A model generated the notes under the pieces. The model was given only the letters and a program-made list of their open reading frames with translations. It had not been told where the DNA came from and did no database searches. The translations under genes were made by a program, and so were the position numbers. This document shows positions 7,201-9,631 of a DNA stretch of 9,631 nucleotides, piece after piece; position 1 is the stretch's first letter; each line of letters opens with the position of its first letter. The stretch lies in assembly GCA_964447605.1 (NCBI GenBank), contig CAYUTA010000077.1, positions 1 through 9,631 on the forward strand. The letters are read 5' to 3'. Source of the DNA: CAYUTA01 sp964447605. Its GTDB lineage: Bacteria > Bacillota > Clostridia > Christensenellales > CAG-138.

Positions 7201-9426
7201 GGAGGCATAGAAACCGCTGCCGTCGGTCGCACGGGCCGACAGCGTCGCCGTTCCAGATTTAAGGCCCGTTACAATGATTTCATTGGCGTCCGCCGGGTTG
7301 CCCGACGAGATCGCCTGGATAACGCCTTCCGGGCTGGCCGTCCAGGTCACGTTCTGGCGCGCCTTTTCCGGCATCGTTACGGCTGTCAGCGTCAGCTTTG
7401 CGCCGGACTCGTTCATGTTCAGGTACTGCAGCGTGCCGTCGATGGTCCCGTTGCCATTTTCCACGTCCCTGATGGATACGCCGATAACGGACGGCAGGAT
7501 GGTGATCTCAAACGCCTCGGAAGCGTTGGGTTTCCCATCCTTGCCGCTGACCTGTACCTTAATCTTAACGGAATCCTCCGTAATATTGGTCGCTCTTACG
7601 AGGCCGCCGGTCGTGATGCTGGCATACTCCGCGCCCTCCGTAATTTTCCATACGGCGGTCGTATTGGAAAGATTGCCAGGCAAAAAGCTCGCGCGCAGCT
7701 GCAGCGTCCGCCCGCCGTACATCGTATTTGCTCCCGTGATCGCAAGGCTGTATTCCACAACCTCAATTACCTTTGTTCCAACGACGCCGCTGCCGTCCTT
7801 GGCGGTGGCGGTCACCTTGACCTTGCCCGCCAATTCGCCGGTCAAAATGCCGGCGTCGTCAATGCTCGCCGTTCCGCCGTCAACCGGCTCGACCGCCCAT
7901 TCGACGCCTAGATTCCCGGCGTCTGCCGGCAGCACGGTCGCCTTCATCTCCATCTCGCCGTCCACCGCGACCCAATTATATGCGGATGTGACCGAAATGC
8001 TCTTAACCTTCTTGGGGACGACCGTGAGCGCAAGCCCGGAGGAAGCAATGCCGCTGCCGTCCCTGGCGGTGGCGGTCACAATGATCGCGCCCTCTTTTAC
8101 GCCGGTCAGAATCCCGCCGGAGGTGACGGTTGCAACCGCGCCGCTCCCCTCCGCGGCTTTTACGCTCCATGTGACCGACTTGTTGGCGGCGTTTTCGGGT
8201 TCCATCTCCGCAATGATTTGCAGCGACGCGCCAACAGGTACCTCCGTTGCGCCGTCCGCCGTCCCCGCCGTAATCGATGTGACAAGATTTTCACGCACAT
8301 AGAACGTCTTCTGCGCATATACGCCGCTGCCGTCCGCAGCCGTGGCGCGCACAACGGCCGTGCCCGCCGCAATGCCGCTCAGCACGCCGCTTTCATCAAT
8401 GCTTGCTTTGGTATCTCCGCTGGTAATCTCCCAGGCAACGTCCTGGCCGGCGGTTTCCGGAAGCACGGCCGCCTTCAAGGACAGGGTGCTTCCAACGCCA
8501 ACCGAGGCGACGCCCTTGCCGTCCGCGTCGTCGATGGTAATGCTGGTCACAAGCTTCTCCGCCACGGTAACGGTTAACTCACCCTGCACGCCGCTGCCGT
8601 CCCTGGCAACCGCGTAAACAATCACCTCGCCCGCCGATCTGCCCGTCAACAAACCGGACGAGGAAACGGCCGCAACCGCATCGTCGCTCACGCTCCATGT
8701 CACGCCCCTGTTGCTGGCGGTGGAGGGCAGCACGGTCGCGGTCAGCTGCAGGGTCTTCCCAACCTGCACGCCGGTTTTGCCCGCCGCGCCCGTGACAGTA
8801 ATCTTGGTCACGGAAATGCTCGCGGCCATCACGTCGGCCATGTGCACGGAGGATGCATACAAGATTTCGTTTCCGTCGAGCGTGCCGAGCAGTTCACACG
8901 CGCCGTCCTTTTCGGCAAACACTTCGCCGTCGTTAACAAGCCTTGCGCCGGCAGGGACGAGCAGCCTTGCGCCCGCGCTCACGGTCAGCTTATATCCAGC
9001 GGGCACGGTCAGCGTGTTTCCCCCAAGGGAAAGGGTTACGCCGGCCGGCAGCGTCAGGTCCGCCGTCAGTTCGCAATCCCCGCTCAGGACGACTTCGCCA
9101 CCGTGGTCAAGCGCCGCACGCAGCGCCTGCTCGACCGTCGGCTCCTCCGGTGTTTCCGGCTCTGCGGTCGGTTCCGCAGTGGGCTCCGCAGTCGGTTCCG
9201 CAGTCGGCCCGGGCGTTGGCTCGCTTGTCGGCTCTGGAACCGGTTCCGCAGTCGGTTCAACCGTTGGCTCCGCGGTTGGCTCGCTTGTCGGCTCTGGAAC
9301 CGGTTCCGCAGTCGGTACAGGCACCGGCTGCTCCGGCTCGCCGCCCTCGCCCTCCGCCAACGCGGAAAACGGCAGCAGGCTGAACGCCATCATGGTGCAC
9401 AGAATCAGCGCCAGAATTCGTTTCAT
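4297..9426 (-). CDS. secreted multi-repeat protein with 16 bacterial Ig-like (Big_2) domains (1709 aa)
   Basis: This is a large exported protein with no visible catalytic domain. The signal peptide is residues 1-24 (KR, hydrophobic core, likely cleavage after SALA). Residues 31-98 are a Pro/Glu/Thr linker of PTAEP, PVPEPTSEP and similar units. Residues 99-200 form a small beta-rich region (LTLPAGVTLSLGGNTLTVPA) of the kind seen in front of Ig repeats in Firmicutes surface proteins. Sixteen Big_2-type domains of 86-104 residues follow, from 206 to the end. Each has one core Trp (W244, W332, W420 through W1651), and most carry an A(R/K/T)DGS motif in a late strand. Domains 1-4 are similar to each other; from domain 5 two subtypes mainly alternate. 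No LPXTG motif, SLH domain, lipobox or terminal membrane segment is present, and the chain stops right after the last domain. Such repeats usually serve as stalks or in adhesion or carbohydrate-binding proteins. I chose the ATG at 9426 because GGAGG lies 7 bases upstream and a signal peptide follows; the frame is open to 9531 without such support. Confidence 0.93.
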   Translation of the reverse strand: MKRILALILCTMMAFSLLPFSALAEGEGGEPEQPVPVPTAEPVPEPTSEPTAEPTVEPTAEPVPEPTSEPTPGPTAEPTAEPTAEPTAEPETPEEPTVEQALRAALDHGGEVVLSGDCELTADLTLPAGVTLSLGGNTLTVPAGYKLTVSAGARLLVPAGARLVNDGEVFAEKDGACELLGTLDGNEILYASSVHMADVMAASISVTKITVTGAAGKTGVQVGKTLQLTATVLPSTASNRGVTWSVSDDAVAAVSSSGLLTGRSAGEVIVYAVARDGSGVQGELTVTVAEKLVTSITIDDADGKGVASVGVGSTLSLKAAVLPETAGQDVAWEITSGDTKASIDESGVLSGIAAGTAVVRATAADGSGVYAQKTFYVRENLVTSITAGTADGATEVPVGASLQIIAEMEPENAANKSVTWSVKAAEGSGAVATVTSGGILTGVKEGAIIVTATARDGSGIASSGLALTVVPKKVKSISVTSAYNWVAVDGEMEMKATVLPADAGNLGVEWAVEPVDGGTASIDDAGILTGELAGKVKVTATAKDGSGVVGTKVIEVVEYSLAITGANTMYGGRTLQLRASFLPGNLSNTTAVWKITEGAEYASITTGGLVRATNITEDSVKIKVQVSGKDGKPNASEAFEITILPSVIGVSIRDVENGNGTIDGTLQYLNMNESGAKLTLTAVTMPEKARQNVTWTASPEGVIQAISSGNPADANEIIVTGLKSGTATLSARATDGSGFYASVKIKVDRLAAGLTIISSLEDDTLVSNSSTTLKIRFDEPQPDNRNVTWSLTGETDGRYASISSTGVLTAKYVTGTTTVTVKAVARDGSAVEDTKEITIIPRVTKIAITNQNSGEDVSGKTLVCNLEAVNGIFTFAAATEPEDAGDEVAWTTSDIRGAYGIMTVNADNTVTLTPGAKPGGVTLTAKSRDGSNKSTAVKVEYVKYPVALTIIGAPNSMRAGTSAILKTDIASDTTLTNRSVKWKLSGDGAPYASVSSSGQLKTKAVPYALELVVTATSAVNEAAIDSVTILLTPSVSSVQLTMTDPDTGEIIDVTNKTVNISWQGAMDSIQLTASALPGDALQEFIWSSNNRQVAVVDDNGLVDIIAARTGTATITARATDGSNKTAVVRICLPAASRVAILRDGEAVTGKTLAIDANDPSATILLSAEAYPAGTKQEFTWTSSNSAIVLVDRDTGEVTLPVNPKAGTATITVKTTDGSNRSATVKIQSAKLIRMIGLTDWPLNHELASGKSYQLKWNVVPSDATNKRVTWSLVDSADSKYLAVSSAGRLSAKTVYETTGPVEVRAVAADSGTEVCRYSVTIVPGLGALILRNDEGANVTTGQISLDINDISTGGIFQLSAYLHTGGGSEEPADVGWKSSASSVLRVDADGTVTVLKTGRATITASTTIGARKSASVTYLVSSLVTEILVEPKTAMAAPEVITGKTLALKTTVEPVGATNKAIAWSLDEEGKKYATVSSGGVLTAKPGFTEVHVVTVTATAKDGSGISGTLDVTIYPATTGVRILRDGVYVTSSTLTVGMEEDVALASEVLPAQARGEVVWTSSNPAIATIDAAGAVTLTGERTGTVKFTAKATDGSNKSAYVYVKFVKYVTAIAIEPYSSSVTDLQVRPGATLRLRAVIDPANATNKAVAWSIEKAEDRTYASINASTGVITAKRVAGKTENVEITVKASAKDGSRVAKEETVTILYAS
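4300..7749 (-). repeat. Ig-like repeats 5-16, two subtypes in near-alternation
   Basis: Twelve repeats at residues 560-646, 647-750, 751-842, 843-944, 945-1034, 1035-1135, 1136-1231, 1232-1324, 1325-1423, 1424-1517, 1518-1609 and 1610-1709. Subtype A (5, 7, 9, 12, 14, 16) has W-x-(L/I), then mostly YAS(I/V) or YATV, a later (T/S)AK turn in most copies, and an end such as ITIIP. Subtype B (6, 8, 10, 11, 13, 15) mostly has WTSSN-like text with GTATITA and often DGSNKS, then a basic end such as KFVKY. The order is ABABAB-B-ABABA, with a single break where 10 and 11 are both B. Copies 9, 12 and 13 have lost the DGS motif. Confidence 0.8.
7750..8811 (-). repeat. Ig-like repeats 1-4, first subtype
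   Basis: Four tandem protein repeats at residues 206-292, 293-381, 382-473 and 474-559. Each opens with V(T/K)xI, has TLQLTATVLP- or KATVLP-like text before the core Trp, a G(L/V/I)L(T/S)G turn, and DGSG near the end. At DNA level the DGSG codons give a recurring forward-strand string CCGCTGCCGTCC, seen for example near 7789, 8053, 8329 and 8600. Confidence 0.85.
9136..9330 (-). repeat. tandem repeats encoding the Pro/Glu/Thr linker
   Basis: A 42-base stretch at 9215-9256 recurs exactly at 9275-9316, a 60-base period coding 20 residues (contains EPVPEPTSEP). Next to it, at about 9163-9209, are near-identical 12-base units encoding PTAE. All periods are multiples of three, so gain or loss of units would change linker length without breaking the frame. 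Such acidic Pro-rich linkers are common after signal peptides in surface proteins. Confidence 0.85.
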
Positions 9427-9433
9427 GTTGTAA

Positions 9434-9438
9434 CCTCC
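9434..9438 (-). promoter_or_regulatory. ribosome-binding site of the Ig-like repeat protein
   Basis: GGAGG on the reverse strand, 7 bases before the ATG at 9424-9426. It is a consensus Shine-Dalgarno at good spacing, and it fixes the start ahead of the signal peptide rather than at the in-frame ATG at 9531. Confidence 0.88.
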
Positions 9439-9449
9439 AATATATGTAA

Positions 9450-9463
9450 TGGTAACGCTTTCG
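9450..9463 (-). promoter_or_regulatory. possible catabolite-responsive (cre-like) site in the leader
   Basis: The reverse strand reads CGAAAGCGTTACCA. Against the CcpA-site consensus TGWAANCGNTNWCA, it differs at the first base and at one W position and matches the rest, including the central CG. It lies between the promoter and the ribosome-binding site, where a bound LacI-family protein could block elongation. A 14-base degenerate match can arise by chance. Confidence 0.3.
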
Positions 9464-9486
9464 TTGTCATCGGGACATATACAGGC

Positions 9487-9508
9487 AAAAAGCGCATGCG
9501 GCGCATGC
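9487..9508 (-). promoter_or_regulatory. leader hairpin followed by a T run (possible attenuator)
   Basis: On the reverse strand, GCATGC, loop GCC, GCATGC and then GC are followed by TTTTT. The position is about 25-45 bases into the predicted transcript, upstream of the ribosome-binding site. The layout resembles a small intrinsic terminator inside a leader. The 6-bp stem is modest, and I see no clear competing antiterminator helix. Confidence 0.35.
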
Positions 9509-9540
9509 CAAAATGACCAAATATATACCAATGTAAGAAA

Positions 9541-9569
9541 ATTATAACATGAAACAAATAGAATTGACG
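9541..9569 (-). promoter_or_regulatory. promoter with extended -10 for the Ig-like repeat protein
   Basis: The reverse strand carries a perfect TATAAT (9541-9546) preceded by TGT, giving the extended -10 TGnTATAAT, within an AT-rich stretch. The hexamer 17 bases upstream (CGTCAA) is a poor -35, which extended -10 promoters tolerate. Predicted transcription would start near 9534, leaving a leader of roughly 105-110 bases. Confidence 0.6.
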
Positions 9570-9631
9570 TAATAATTTTGTAAAAATTATGTCGGGTTGG
9601 GTTCGTTTTTCTCTGCCTAACGCAACTAACG

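Noticed and set aside
5695..7911. A 738-residue open frame on the forward strand
   Set aside because: It lies wholly antisense to the Ig-repeat gene. Its composition is dominated by Arg, Gly and His from complementing Ala/Thr/Val-rich codons, and it has no domain or ribosome-binding site. It is a shadow frame in repetitive GC-rich DNA.
4300..8811. Regularly spaced short DNA repeats that could suggest a CRISPR array
   Set aside because: The spacing is about 250-310 bases, the copies are imperfect, and they fall on the DGS codons of protein domains.
8711..9433. A Ser/Val/Gly repeat frame on the forward strand, with runs such as GSAVGSAVGS
   Set aside because: It is the mirror of the PTAEP linker and the first Ig domain; the repeat pattern is inherited from the coding strand.
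9427..9531. Start of the repeat protein at the upstream in-frame ATG (9531)
   Set aside because: It would add 35 residues before the signal peptide, lacks a ribosome-binding site, and would lie almost on the predicted transcription start.

Overview
The window looks like a chromosomal segment of a GC-rich, Gram-positive anaerobe of the Clostridia type. The evidence is an HflX with the long N-terminal extension common in that group, a good GGAGG ribosome-binding site, an IS1182-type transposase relic, a clostridial-style serine-recombinase tail, and a very large secreted protein built from bacterial Ig-like (Big_2) repeats. The species cannot be named from the sequence. No complete, convincingly novel system is visible. 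The most interesting material is the repeat architecture of the secreted protein, its leader region, and the metalloprotease-like domain fused to HflX.

Layout. Positions 1-1826 are a gene graveyard: an unidentified reverse-strand remnant, a broken IS1182-family transposase with several frameshifts and an internal deletion, a fragment of an ABC-transporter solute-binding protein on the reverse strand, and the frameshifted C-terminal end of a large serine recombinase. Positions 1827-2050 hold no gene but contain a probable terminator for hflX.

Positions 2051-3823 (reverse strand) encode an intact 590-residue HflX ribosome-associated GTPase. Its N-terminal third carries a perfect JAMM/MPN-type metal-binding signature. 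Positions 3824-4226 are non-coding, with a perfect 9-bp inverted repeat and two further potential RNA hairpins.

Positions 4297-9426 (reverse strand) encode one 1709-residue secreted protein: signal peptide, Pro/Glu/Thr repeat linker, small beta-rich domain, then sixteen Ig-like repeats running to the last residue. A strong hairpin terminator follows it. Upstream, at 9427-9570, lie an extended -10 promoter, a leader hairpin followed by a T run, a CcpA (cre)-like site and a strong ribosome-binding site. Positions 9571-9631 hold nothing recognisable.

Both intact genes are read leftwards. They are separated by a terminator and about 0.4 kb, so they are probably independent transcription units with no evident functional link.
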